This document shows positions 49,745-58,861 of a stretch of 64,000 nucleotides of DNA, piece after piece. The position numbers and the translations under genes were made by a program. The notes below the pieces were generated by a model that did not search any database, was not told the DNA's origin, and worked only from the letters and a program-made list of their open reading frames with translations. This DNA comes from 58-81 sp012729145 (GTDB taxonomy: Bacteria; Synergistota; Synergistia; Synergistales; Thermovirgaceae). Location: assembly GCA_040770625.1 (NCBI GenBank), contig JAXGIW010000006.1:52051-116050 (forward strand). Reading direction: 5' to 3'. The stretch's first letter is position 1. Each line of letters opens with the position of its first letter.

Positions 49745-50653
49745 ATGAGAAAACTGCTGGTGACCGATATCGACGGAACCCTGGCCCACCGCGACAATAT
49801 TCCCGAAGAAGTTGTCCAGACCTGCCTGGGCCTCAGGCAGGAAGGATGGGAGATCGTCGTGGCCACGGGCCGCATCCTGGCCAGCGCCCGGGGGCATATG
49901 AAGAGCGTGGGCGCCCTCCCCCAGGCCATTGTCTACGACGGCGCAAGGATCATGTCCAATGAGACCGGTAAGGAGATCTGGGGCGCCACCATAAATCCCG
50001 AGACGGTGGAGGGGATACTGCGGACCATATGGGACCTGGCCCCGGGGATACAGGTATTCGGCGACGAGAAGGTCTTCTGCAGACCCGACGATACTCTGGC
50101 AAGGAAGTATTTCAGCAGCCTCGGCGTCCCTGTGATCGACGACCTCGCCTGCCCCAGGGCGATACGGGGCGTCTTCCGTGTGATCATCCACGGCCAGGCC
50201 GGCAGCGTAGAAGAGATAGGGGAGGATGTCTCTGCCGCCATAGGCGACAGCGCCCGGGCCGTCTTTGCCGGAGATGGCTTCCTGGACATACTTGGTCCGG
50301 GCATCTCGAAGGGGGCTGCCCTGGACAGGCTTCTGGGGTCCCTGGAGGAGGAGGGCAGCCCCGTTCTGGTGGCGGCCGCCGGGGACCACCTCAACGACAT
50401 GGAGCTGCTTGAGTACGCTCATATCTCGATAACCATGGAGGACGCCAGGGAACCGCTCCTGGCCATGGCCGACGTGATCCTCCCCCCGGCTTCCGAGAAG
50501 GGCTTTTCAAGGATATCCGGACCTCTCATGTCTCTGGCGGGTCCTTTCGAAGCACTATCATACGAGGGTCGCCTCCCCAGGGCGAGGGTTTGCAAGACCT
50601 CCCCGGGAGAGCGGCCCCAGGGAGGTATGTTCAATGGCGGAGAAGGGCATTAA
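49745..50653 (+). CDS. HAD-superfamily hydrolase, Cof type (IIB)
   Basis: A phosphatase-like protein, about 302 residues. Motif I is TDIDGTLAHRDN, motif II is in VVATGRILASAR, and motif IV is GDHLNDMELLEYA. Cof-type enzymes dephosphorylate sugar or nucleotide phosphates; the substrate is unknown. ATG codons at 49742 and 49745 are both possible after AGGGGG. The C-terminal 20 bases overlap the adenosine-kinase gene, so the two are probably coupled. Confidence 0.9.
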   Translation: MRKLLVTDIDGTLAHRDNIPEEVVQTCLGLRQEGWEIVVATGRILASARGHMKSVGALPQAIVYDGARIMSNETGKEIWGATINPETVEGILRTIWDLAPGIQVFGDEKVFCRPDDTLARKYFSSLGVPVIDDLACPRAIRGVFRVIIHGQAGSVEEIGEDVSAAIGDSARAVFAGDGFLDILGPGISKGAALDRLLGSLEEEGSPVLVAAAGDHLNDMELLEYAHISITMEDAREPLLAMADVILPPASEKGFSRISGPLMSLAGPFEALSYEGRLPRARVCKTSPGERPQGGMFNGGEGH

Positions 50654-51134
50654 ATGGGAAGTGGTCGACATAGGGATACCCGAGGGCTGCAACGTGATCC
50701 TGGGCCAGAGTCACTTCATCAAGACCGTGGAGGACCTCTACGAGGTGCTGGCCACTTCGTCGCCCGCGCTTGAGTTCGGGCTGGCATTCTGCGAGGCTTC
50801 GGGGCCCTGCCTGGTCCGAAAGGACGGCAACGCCGACGACCTCGTTGAGGCCGCTGTGCGTAACGCAATGAAGCTGTCGGCGGGGCACGCCTTCGTTATC
50901 TTAATGAGGAACGGCTTCCCCGTCAGTGTCCTCAACTCGGTGAAGCAGGTCCAGGAGGTATGCCGTATCTTCGCTGCCACCGCGAACCCCCTGCAGGTCC
51001 TTGTCTTCCAGACGGGTCAGGGTAGGGGGATCGCCGGCGTCGTAGACGGCTTCCCCTCGAAAGGCATCGAATCCGGTGATGATATCGAGGAGAGAAAGAG
51101 GCTTCTGAGGGATATTATCGGCTACAAGAGGTAG
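50634..51134 (+). CDS. Adenosine-specific kinase (DUF355 family)
   Basis: 166 residues. VEDLYEVLATSSPALEFGLA, EASGPCLVRKDGN and the C-terminal TGQGRGIAGVVDGFPSKGIE are hallmarks of this family, known from an archaeal structure as an adenosine-binding kinase; the in vivo role is poorly known. It begins inside the HAD phosphatase gene, suggesting a shared nucleotide-related role. The next gene, on the other strand, ends only two bases away. Confidence 0.88.
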   Translation: MAEKGIKWEVVDIGIPEGCNVILGQSHFIKTVEDLYEVLATSSPALEFGLAFCEASGPCLVRKDGNADDLVEAAVRNAMKLSAGHAFVILMRNGFPVSVLNSVKQVQEVCRIFAATANPLQVLVFQTGQGRGIAGVVDGFPSKGIESGDDIEERKRLLRDIIGYKR

Positions 51135-51136
51135 CT

Positions 51137-52525
51137 TCAGATCCCGCCCCGACGGGAGAGGGGCCCCCGGCCCGACAGAATGCCCGCTCCCGCAACCATG
51201 GCTGATGCCAGGAGCCCCGCCGTAAGGGGTTCCTGGGGCAGACCTGTCAGGGGCCAGAGAAGGGTCGTCAGCAGGCCCGTCGAGCCCGTGGCCAGGGCCC
51301 AGCGGGGAGACAGGCTCCCCGGGGCCAGAACGGCGGCGACAAGGGGGAGGAATGTCCCCGAGGCCCTGAGCCCCATGCTCAGGTAGCTCCACTTGAGTAT
51401 CATCGAGTTCTGCCCCGCCAGACCGGTCAAACCTGCAAGGACGACCAGGACAAGGACCGTTATCCTGGTCGTCCCGGTCAGGTTACTCTCGCAGTACTTG
51501 TAGAGCCGGAACGACGGCAGCAGATCGCAGACCAGATTGGTGGCCACCCCCAGCGTAAGGCCCGCAGCGGTCCCTATGAGAGTGACCAGGATCACCCCCC
51601 AGAGGATCCCCCCGGCAAGGGGGCTGAAGCTTGTGGCCAGAAAGTGCGAAAGGGCCGTCCCCGACTCCAGGATCACCCCCGATCTCCTCAGGCCCAGCCC
51701 GACGACTATGCCCATGAGCCCCATTGGAGGCATTAGAAAGGCCGAAAGAAGGGCGCCCTTTCTCGCGGTGGCCGGTTCCGAGGCGGAGAAGACGGCCTGG
51801 ACGTAGATCTGGGTGCACATTACACCCGTTACCACCGAAAGTCCTGCCCCCAAGCCCTTGCCCAGACCCTGCCCGAAGAGGTTGAAGAAGGGGTTGAAGG
51901 GCAGGGGTACGGTCCCCTCAGGAAGAAGGAGAAAGGACCTTATCGCGGCCCCCGCGCAGAGTACGAGCGCCAGGTAGAGCACGACGATCTTCCAGACCCC
52001 CAGGGAGCTGAAGGTCTTGATACCTCCGGTGAATATGAAGGACAGGACAAGGACCCCCACCAGGAGCACCGAAATGGTGCCCCCCGCAGGGAAGACCCCC
52101 CTCAGGAGAGCCGAACCGGAGATGAACTGGACGACAATGGAGATGAAAGTGCCCGTTATCGACGCGACGACCGATACAGCCGATACGGCTTTCCCGAAAG
52201 ATATGTTCAGAAAGCCCGGGATGGTCTCCACTCCTGAACGCCTCAGGGGGGCGGCGAACCATAGCCCCATGACGAGGCAGCCCAGCCCTCCCCCCAGGGT
52301 GAACCACCATGCTGAAAGTCCCCACTGGTAGGCCATCTGTACGGTACCCACCGTAGAGGCTCCTCCGACAAGAGAACCCAGGAGTATCCCCGAGACCTGA
52401 ACGGGTCCACTCGCTCTTCCGGCAACGGTGTACTCCGAGTGTGACCGCGACCTCCGGCCGGACCAGACTCCGGCAACCATGAAGGCAAGCATTACAGAGA
52501 GGGCTGAAAGGGCGAAGATCGACAT
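51137..52525 (-). CDS. Sodium:solute symporter family protein
   Basis: A membrane transporter of 462 residues with about 12-13 hydrophobic segments. The SSS-type opening SEYTVAGRASGPVQVSGI and SLVGGASTVGTVQMAYQWG, and the AAPLRRSGVETIPGFLN motif, identify it. Substrates in this family include amino acids, sugars and organic acids; none can be assigned. The ATG at 52525 is chosen because hydrophobic sequence begins there; a 37-residue upstream extension is not membrane-like. AAGGA lies about 12 bases upstream. Confidence 0.88.
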   Translation of the reverse strand: MSIFALSALSVMLAFMVAGVWSGRRSRSHSEYTVAGRASGPVQVSGILLGSLVGGASTVGTVQMAYQWGLSAWWFTLGGGLGCLVMGLWFAAPLRRSGVETIPGFLNISFGKAVSAVSVVASITGTFISIVVQFISGSALLRGVFPAGGTISVLLVGVLVLSFIFTGGIKTFSSLGVWKIVVLYLALVLCAGAAIRSFLLLPEGTVPLPFNPFFNLFGQGLGKGLGAGLSVVTGVMCTQIYVQAVFSASEPATARKGALLSAFLMPPMGLMGIVVGLGLRRSGVILESGTALSHFLATSFSPLAGGILWGVILVTLIGTAAGLTLGVATNLVCDLLPSFRLYKYCESNLTGTTRITVLVLVVLAGLTGLAGQNSMILKWSYLSMGLRASGTFLPLVAAVLAPGSLSPRWALATGSTGLLTTLLWPLTGLPQEPLTAGLLASAMVAGAGILSGRGPLSRRGGI

Positions 52526-52708
52526 TTCCGGCTGACATCCTTCCGTACAAAGAAATTGGCCCAGCCCATGATACACGAAAGGCAACCCTGCGTGGACCGG
52601 TCCACCGCCCCTCGGAGGCAAGGGGAGAGGATGCAAAAAAAGGACCGATGCGCTATGATAAACAAAGAAAAGGCATGAAGGCCCGTTCGGGCCTGGATCG
52701 GGGTGGAC

Positions 52709-54040
52709 ATGGCAAAAAAGGTCCAGGTATTCAAGTGCAGCGAATGCGGCTACCAGAGCCCTACCTGGTCGGGGAGGTGCCCGTCCTGCCAGGAGTGGGG
52801 CTCCCTTGTGGAGATGATCTCTCCCTCGGGGCCGGTCAAGCCGGGGTTGAAGGCCAAGCCGTCTTTCATACCCGACATAGCCCTTCCCCGGAGGTTCGCC
52901 AGCGGGATCGGGGAGTTCGACAGGGTATTGGGGGGAGGCTTCGTACCCGGGACGGTGACCCTCCTCGGCGGTGAGCCGGGCGTCGGGAAATCGACGTTGC
53001 TTTTGCAGGCCTGCGCCGCCATGGCCGCTGGTGGCCAGAGAGTCCTGTACGTTTCGGGCGAGGAGTCCCTCTCCCAGGTGGCCATCCGGGCGAAGAGGAT
53101 CGGCAATGGCAACGGGGGCGACCTGGGAATAATCAGCGCCACCTCCATCGACGAATCCCTCGACTCCGTCGAGGGAAGCTCCATAGCCGTCTTCGACAGC
53201 ATCCAGTCCTTCACCGTCGAAGAGGAGGGAGGATTCCCGGGGACGCCCACCCAGGTAAGGGCCGTCGCGCAGAAGATCATTGAAAGGTCAAAGGCCACGG
53301 CAGTGCCGTCGGTCATCATAGGGCATATCACCAAGCAGGGTTCCATCGCGGGGCCCAAACTGCTGGAGCACATGGTGGACGTGGTCCTGATGTTCGCCGG
53401 GGACAGGTCGTCGCCCTACAGGCTTCTGAGGTCATACAAGAACCGTTTCGGGAGCACCGACGAGCTCGGGGTCTTCGAGATGAGCGACAAGGGGCTTGTA
53501 CCGGTACAGGATCCCAGCAGGCTATTCTGGAGCACCGCCGGCGAGCCCGTCTCGGGGGTGGCCATGGGGGTCATCATGGAGGGCTCCAGGCCCTTTGTGG
53601 CTGAGATCCAGGCACTGGTTGCGCCCACCCCCTTCCCCTACCCCAAGAGGACCGCCAGGGGGATCGACGCGGGGAGGCTGCAGCTGATGCTGGCCGTGCT
53701 GGACAGGAGATGCGGCATATCAACGGGATCCCTTGACGTCTTCGTAAACGTTGCCGGGGGAATGTCCGTCAAGGACCCCCATGCGGACCTGGCCCTTTGC
53801 ATGTCCGTGGCCTCGGCGGCTCTGGATGCGCCACTTCCTCACGACTGCTGCTTCATCGGCGAGGTGGGTCTGGCTGGGGAGGTCAGGCCGGCGGTCAGGA
53901 CCCCCCTGAGGGCCAGGGAGGCGGCGAGGCTAGGTTTCAAAAGGATAATGATCAGCAGGTACGAGAGCGACGAGATGCCCCCCGGCGTCTCGCTGGTCCG
54001 GGTGGGCAACCTGAAAGAGGCATTGAGGGTGATGGGATGA
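52709..54040 (+). CDS. radA: DNA repair protein RadA/Sms
   Basis: A RecA-like helicase for branch migration in recombination. 443 residues: zinc finger CSECGYQSPTWSGRCPSC, Walker A GGEPGVGKSTLLLQ, the RadA motif YKNRFGSTDELG, and a C-terminal Lon-like domain (DPHADLALCMSVASA). The ATG at 52709 is preferred to GTG at 52703. Its end overlaps the NfeD gene by four bases. Confidence 0.97.
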   Translation: MAKKVQVFKCSECGYQSPTWSGRCPSCQEWGSLVEMISPSGPVKPGLKAKPSFIPDIALPRRFASGIGEFDRVLGGGFVPGTVTLLGGEPGVGKSTLLLQACAAMAAGGQRVLYVSGEESLSQVAIRAKRIGNGNGGDLGIISATSIDESLDSVEGSSIAVFDSIQSFTVEEEGGFPGTPTQVRAVAQKIIERSKATAVPSVIIGHITKQGSIAGPKLLEHMVDVVLMFAGDRSSPYRLLRSYKNRFGSTDELGVFEMSDKGLVPVQDPSRLFWSTAGEPVSGVAMGVIMEGSRPFVAEIQALVAPTPFPYPKRTARGIDAGRLQLMLAVLDRRCGISTGSLDVFVNVAGGMSVKDPHADLALCMSVASAALDAPLPHDCCFIGEVGLAGEVRPAVRTPLRAREAARLGFKRIMISRYESDEMPPGVSLVRVGNLKEALRVMG

Positions 54041-55377
54041 AGAAAAGATCGCCTTTACTGTTGGCGGTGGCGCTGGCGGTCGCCGCCGTTCTCCTTGCCG
54101 TGGCTGTTCCCGCCCTCTGCGAGGAGCCTTCCGCCCCTCGCCAGGGGAAGGTATCGGTCGTGGCCGTTACTTCCGCCGAGGGGATAGTGGGGATCGCTTA
54201 CGAGGAGCACATAAGGGAGTCCATGGATATGGCCGAGGAGGAGGGGGCGGCCATCATGGTCCTTGTGATGGACACCCCCGGGGGCCTGTCGTCATCGATG
54301 AGGGCTGTCATACAGCATATCCAGTCGGCCCCCTTCCCTGTGGTCACATGGATCTCTCCCTCGGGGGCGAGGGGGGCCTCTGCCGGGGCCTTCATCGTTC
54401 AGGCCTCGCACATTGCGGCCATGGCGCCGGGTACCAACATCGGCGCCGCCCATCCTGTGGTGGCCTCCGGCGGTGACATCCCCGACGAGGACATGAAGAA
54501 GAAGGTCCTTAGCGACTTCGCGGCCCAGATGAGGTCACTTGCCGAACAGCGGGGGCGCGACCCCGCTGCGGCCGAGAAGATGGTCACCGAGAGCGTCTCC
54601 TACACATCCACCGAGGCGCTGGAGGCCAGGGTCATTGACCTGATCGCAAGGGACATCGACGAGATAGTATCCTGGGCCAACGGCAAGACCTTCCTGGCAG
54701 GGGAGAAGGAGCAGACCCTCTCGCTGGAGGGTTACAGGGTTGTGGAGTACGAGATGAACCCGAGGCTCAAGGCCATCCAGTTCATCTCCAGGCCCGACGT
54801 GGCCTACCTGCTCCTGGTCGCCGGGGTGTTCGCCATAATCTTCGAGGTCCTTTCGCCGGGAGGGTTCGTCCTCGGTGTATCCGGCGGCGTACTGGTGCTC
54901 TTCGGCGCCTACGGGCTCAGGATGATCCCCTTCAACTGGGCAGGGCTGGTATTCCTCTTTGCCGGGGTGGCCGTCATGGTTCTGGACCTGATCGTCGGCG
55001 GGATCGGCATCCTGAGCTTCCTCGGCGCCGGGGCGATCGTTGTCGGGGGGCTGATCCTCTTCAGGGCTCCGGGAGGTGAGCTTTTGAACATGTCCTACAG
55101 TCTGATGATAGGGGCCGTGGCGGTCCTGGCGGGGTTCTTCCTGATCGCCGCCTGGGCCGTGTGGAGATCGCTCAAGGGCCGGCCCGTCTCAGGGAGGGAC
55201 GGTCTCGTGGGTTGCAGGGTCCTGGCCGTAACGGACCTCTCCCCCCAGGGTAGCGTCTCCTGCCACGGCGAGATATGGAGGGCCAGGGTAGTCGATGACG
55301 GTTTCCTTGAGTCGGGTTCGGTAGGTATCGTCGAGATGGTGGATGGGCTTACCCTTGTGGTCAGGCCGGAGGGGTAA
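54037..55377 (+). CDS. NfeD-family membrane-bound serine protease
   Basis: 446 residues. A signal peptide or first membrane segment (MKKRSPLLLAVALAVAAVLL) is followed by a ClpP-class protease domain with the nucleophile in GARGASAGAFIVQ and APGTNIGAAHPV, a probable catalytic Lys in the DEDMKKKVLSD region, then four membrane segments and a C-terminal NfeD OB domain. In archaea such proteins cleave the C terminus of a stomatin partner, and a stomatin-like gene lies next. The ATG overlaps radA (ATGA). Confidence 0.93.
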   Translation: MKKRSPLLLAVALAVAAVLLAVAVPALCEEPSAPRQGKVSVVAVTSAEGIVGIAYEEHIRESMDMAEEEGAAIMVLVMDTPGGLSSSMRAVIQHIQSAPFPVVTWISPSGARGASAGAFIVQASHIAAMAPGTNIGAAHPVVASGGDIPDEDMKKKVLSDFAAQMRSLAEQRGRDPAAAEKMVTESVSYTSTEALEARVIDLIARDIDEIVSWANGKTFLAGEKEQTLSLEGYRVVEYEMNPRLKAIQFISRPDVAYLLLVAGVFAIIFEVLSPGGFVLGVSGGVLVLFGAYGLRMIPFNWAGLVFLFAGVAVMVLDLIVGGIGILSFLGAGAIVVGGLILFRAPGGELLNMSYSLMIGAVAVLAGFFLIAAWAVWRSLKGRPVSGRDGLVGCRVLAVTDLSPQGSVSCHGEIWRARVVDDGFLESGSVGIVEMVDGLTLVVRPEG

Positions 55378-55444
55378 CAATAAAGGGAGAGCGAGAAGGA
55401 AAGGGAAGCATTGAACCAGTCCCAAAAGAGGAGGTCGATGACAG

Positions 55445-56230
55445 ATGATAAGGGGTTTGCTGGACCTGTTGCTCAGCATGGGGAGCTACGTCGGTGCACT
55501 GATCATAATAGTGGTCCTCCTTGCGTCCGCGCTGAGGATAATCCCCGAGTACCAGCGGGGGGTGGTCTTCAGGCTCGGAAGGTACGTTGGCACCAAGGGG
55601 CCCGGGCTCGTGATAGTGATACCCGTGATCGATCGCATCTACAAGGTTGATCTCAGGGTGGTCACCCTGGATGTGCCCTACCAGGAGGTCATCACAAAAG
55701 ATAACGTGCCCGTAAAGGTGAACGCCGTCGTCTACTTCCGGGTGATAGACCCGGCCAAATCGGTGATCGAGGTGGAGAACTACATCATGGCCACGAGCCA
55801 GCTCTCCCAGACGACGCTCCGTTCGGTGGTCGGGAGGGCCGAGCTCGATGACGTCCTCTCCGCCAGGGACAAGATCAACCTCGAACTGCAGCAGATCATC
55901 GATGAGAGAACCGACCCCTGGGGGATCAAGGTCAGCGCCGTGGAGGTCAAGGAGCTGGAACTGCCAGAGGGGATGAAGAGGGCCATGGCACGACAGGCCG
56001 AGGCCGAGAGGGAGCGCCGGGCCAAGATCATCGCGGCAGAGGGCGAACTCCAGGCAGCGGAGAAGCTCACCCAGGCGGCCGTAATGATGGAGGGTTCGCC
56101 CATAACGATCCAGCTTAGATACCTTCAGACCCTCAGGGAGGTGGCCTCGGAGAACAACTCCACCACCCTCTTCCCGATCCCGATCGATATGATGAAGGCC
56201 TTCCTGGAGAGCAAGAAGGAAGGAAAGTAG
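55445..56230 (+). CDS. Slipin/stomatin-like SPFH-domain protein
   Basis: 261 residues: an N-terminal membrane segment (residues 12-32), an SPFH domain (IIPEYQRGVVFRLGRY, GPGLVIVIPVIDRI, QTTLRSVVGRAELDDVL) and a charged coiled coil (MARQAEAERERRAKIIAAEG). Family members organise membrane microdomains. The C terminus has PIDMMKAFLE. The pairing with the upstream NfeD protease is a conserved two-gene module, and a strong terminator follows. Confidence 0.95.
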   Translation: MIRGLLDLLLSMGSYVGALIIIVVLLASALRIIPEYQRGVVFRLGRYVGTKGPGLVIVIPVIDRIYKVDLRVVTLDVPYQEVITKDNVPVKVNAVVYFRVIDPAKSVIEVENYIMATSQLSQTTLRSVVGRAELDDVLSARDKINLELQQIIDERTDPWGIKVSAVEVKELELPEGMKRAMARQAEAERERRAKIIAAEGELQAAEKLTQAAVMMEGSPITIQLRYLQTLREVASENNSTTLFPIPIDMMKAFLESKKEGK

Positions 56231-56258
56231 GGGTTCCTTCCGCAGATCGTGTCACACG

Positions 56259-56291
56259 GGCGCGGAAAGGATCTCCTTTCCGCGCCTTTTT
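56259..56291 (+). terminator. Rho-independent terminator after the slipin gene
   Basis: GGCGCGGAAAGG (56259-56270) pairs with CCTTTCCGCGCC (56275-56286) around ATCT, followed by TTTTT. A 12-bp perfect stem; it separates the radA-nfeD-slipin unit from leuS. Confidence 0.93.
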
Positions 56292-56375
56292 GCGACTTCT
56301 GGCCGGGACGGATATAATATGTTCCAATCGCAAAAAACGCGGCATGGGCAAGCACCGCATCGAGGGGGACTGGGA

Positions 56376-58859
56376 ATGGGGTACGATTTTTCGACCATCG
56401 AGAAGAAGTGGCAGAAGCGCTGGGAGAGCGAAGGAACCTTCAACGTTGAAAGAGACCCTGACAGGGAGAAGTTCTACTGCCTGGAGATGTTCCCATACCC
56501 CAGTGGGGCCCTTCACATGGGACACCTCAGGAACTACTCCATAGGAGACATGCTGGCCCGGTTCCTGATGATGGAGGGCAAGCAGGTCCTTCACCCCATG
56601 GGCTACGACGCCTTCGGGCTTCCGGCAGAGAACGCCGCCATCAAGTACGAGACCCACCCCCACAAGTGGACCTGGGACAACATCGAGCACATGACGGACC
56701 AGCTCAAGAGGATGGGCTGCAGCTACGACTGGCGCAGAAGGGTCGAGACATGCAATCCCAACTACTACCACTGGACCCAGTGGCTCTTCCTTCAGTTCCA
56801 CAGGAAGGGGCTGGCCTACAGGAAGACGGCCCCCGTCAACTGGTGCGAGAGCTGCGGTACAGTCCTTGCCAACGAGCAGGTCATCAACGACGGTCACTGC
56901 TGGAGGTGCGCCACGCCGGTGGTGAAGAAGAACCTCGAGCAGTGGTTCCTCCGCATCACAGACTATGCCCAGGAGCTGCTCGACTCCCTTGAGGACCTTC
57001 CGGGCTGGCCCGAGAGGGTCAAGCTGATGCAGCGCAACTGGATAGGCCGTTCCGAGGGCGTAAGGCTCAGGTTCGCCCTCTACGGGAACAGCGTGGAGAT
57101 AGAGACCTTCACTACCCGGATCGACACCATATTCGGCGTCACCTTCCTGGCCCTGTCGCCGGAACACCCTGCCGTGTCCTTTATCGCCGACAGGTCTCCA
57201 AAAAAGGACGAGATAGAGGAGTTCGTCACGTCCAGCATGGCCCAGACTGAACGGGAACAGGCAGCTGCCGGGGGCGAGAAGAGGGGCATCGATACGGGTC
57301 TCTTCGCCGTGAACCCCGTAAACGGCGAGAGGGTCCCCGTCTGGATAGCCAACTACATTCTCATGGAGTACGGCACCGGGGCCATAATGGGTGTCCCCGC
57401 CCACGACCAGAGAGACTTCGACTTTGCCAGGAAGTACTCTATCCCGGTCATCCCCGTCATCAACCCGCCTACGGGTGAGGTCCTTGACGGCAAGACCATG
57501 GACGTAGCCTTTGAGGAGGACGGGATCCAGTGCAATTCGGGCAAGTTCGACGGGATGCCGTCTTCGGAAGCTCTCCCGGCCATGACCCAATGGTTCGTAT
57601 CCAGCGGATGGGGTGAGAGAGAGATCAACTTCCGTCTCAGGGACTGGCTCATCTCGAGACAGCGATACTGGGGCGCGCCGATCCCCATTATCTATTGCGA
57701 CAAATGTGGTGCCGTGCCCGTCCCCGAGAGCGACCTGCCCGTGGAGCTACCGCTGGACATCAAGATGAGGACCGGTGTGAACCCCCTGGCGACGGCGGAG
57801 GAGTGGAAGAGGGTCCCGTGCCCGAAGTGCGGCGGGCCGGGGATCCGTGAGACCGACACCATGGACACCTTCATATGCTCCTCATGGTACTTCCTAAGGT
57901 TCGCCTCGCCCTGGACGGGCAAGGCCCCCTTCGAAACGGATGACACCGACTACTGGATGGCCGTCGACCAGTACATAGGCGGTATCGAGCACGCCTGCCT
58001 GCACCTGATCTACGCCAGGTTCTTCACCAAGTTCCTGGCCGACTGCGGCATGCTGAAGGTGAGGGAGCCCTTCACCAACCTTCTGACCCAGGGGATGGTC
58101 ATCAAGGACGGCGCCAAGATGTCCAAGTCCAGGGGGAACGTGGTCGACCCCGACGAGATAATCACCAAATGGGGTGCCGATACTGCCCGCCTCTTCATAC
58201 TTTTCGCCTCGCCCCCAGAAAAGGACCTGGACTGGTCCGACCAGGGAGTGGAGGGGGCCCACCGCTTCCTCCAGAGGGTGTACAGGCTCGTCGAGACCAA
58301 CCAGGAGGGACTCCGGGGTGCCTCGAAGGAAGTCCTTCCCATGGCATCCATCAGTGACAAAAAGGCCAGGGACCTCAAGAGGAGGATCCACTACACCATA
58401 CAGCGCGTAACAAGGGACATAGAGGAGGAAAAGCAGTTCAACACCGCAGTGGCCAGGCTCATGGAGCTCTCCAACGACCTGGGCTCCTTCTCGCCCGCCT
58501 CGGGGGATGAATGGGCACTCTTCAGGGAGGGCGTTGAGGTGCTGCTTACGCTGCTGACCCCCATCGCTCCGCATATATGCGAGGAGATGTGGGAGATGAC
58601 GGAGGGAGAAGGCCTCATATCAGAGCGCAGGTGGCCCCAGGTCGATGAGTCGGCCCTGGTCCTGGACAACATCACCGTGGTCTTCCAGGTCAACGGCAAG
58701 GTGAGGGAGCAGGTGGACCTTCCCGCGGGGCTGGATCCCAGGGAGATGGAGGAGGCTGTCCTTTCCCATGAGGCCGTCGCAAGGCGCCTGCAGGGTAAGG
58801 AGATAATCAGGGTTATCACCGTTCCCGACAAACTGGTCAACGTGGTGGTGAAGGGATAG
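56376..58859 (+). CDS. leuS: Leucyl-tRNA synthetase
   Basis: Charges tRNA-Leu. 827 residues, the normal bacterial size. The HIGH motif is PYPSGALHMGHLRNY near residue 45 and KMSKS is in GAKMSKSRGNVVDPDE near 58117; the editing domain lies between. It carries cysteine pairs CDKCG and CPKCG of a zinc insertion. The ATG at 56376 gives MGYDFSTIEKKWQKRW, the family start; an upstream frame through the terminator region is not supported. holA starts two bases after the stop. Confidence 0.98.
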   Translation: MGYDFSTIEKKWQKRWESEGTFNVERDPDREKFYCLEMFPYPSGALHMGHLRNYSIGDMLARFLMMEGKQVLHPMGYDAFGLPAENAAIKYETHPHKWTWDNIEHMTDQLKRMGCSYDWRRRVETCNPNYYHWTQWLFLQFHRKGLAYRKTAPVNWCESCGTVLANEQVINDGHCWRCATPVVKKNLEQWFLRITDYAQELLDSLEDLPGWPERVKLMQRNWIGRSEGVRLRFALYGNSVEIETFTTRIDTIFGVTFLALSPEHPAVSFIADRSPKKDEIEEFVTSSMAQTEREQAAAGGEKRGIDTGLFAVNPVNGERVPVWIANYILMEYGTGAIMGVPAHDQRDFDFARKYSIPVIPVINPPTGEVLDGKTMDVAFEEDGIQCNSGKFDGMPSSEALPAMTQWFVSSGWGEREINFRLRDWLISRQRYWGAPIPIIYCDKCGAVPVPESDLPVELPLDIKMRTGVNPLATAEEWKRVPCPKCGGPGIRETDTMDTFICSSWYFLRFASPWTGKAPFETDDTDYWMAVDQYIGGIEHACLHLIYARFFTKFLADCGMLKVREPFTNLLTQGMVIKDGAKMSKSRGNVVDPDEIITKWGADTARLFILFASPPEKDLDWSDQGVEGAHRFLQRVYRLVETNQEGLRGASKEVLPMASISDKKARDLKRRIHYTIQRVTRDIEEEKQFNTAVARLMELSNDLGSFSPASGDEWALFREGVEVLLTLLTPIAPHICEEMWEMTEGEGLISERRWPQVDESALVLDNITVVFQVNGKVREQVDLPAGLDPREMEEAVLSHEAVARRLQGKEIIRVITVPDKLVNVVVKG

Positions 58860-58861
58860 GT

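Noticed and set aside
56133..57590. Minus-strand open frame of 485 codons
   Set aside because: Antisense to leuS and the slipin end, and crosses a strong terminator. No motifs.
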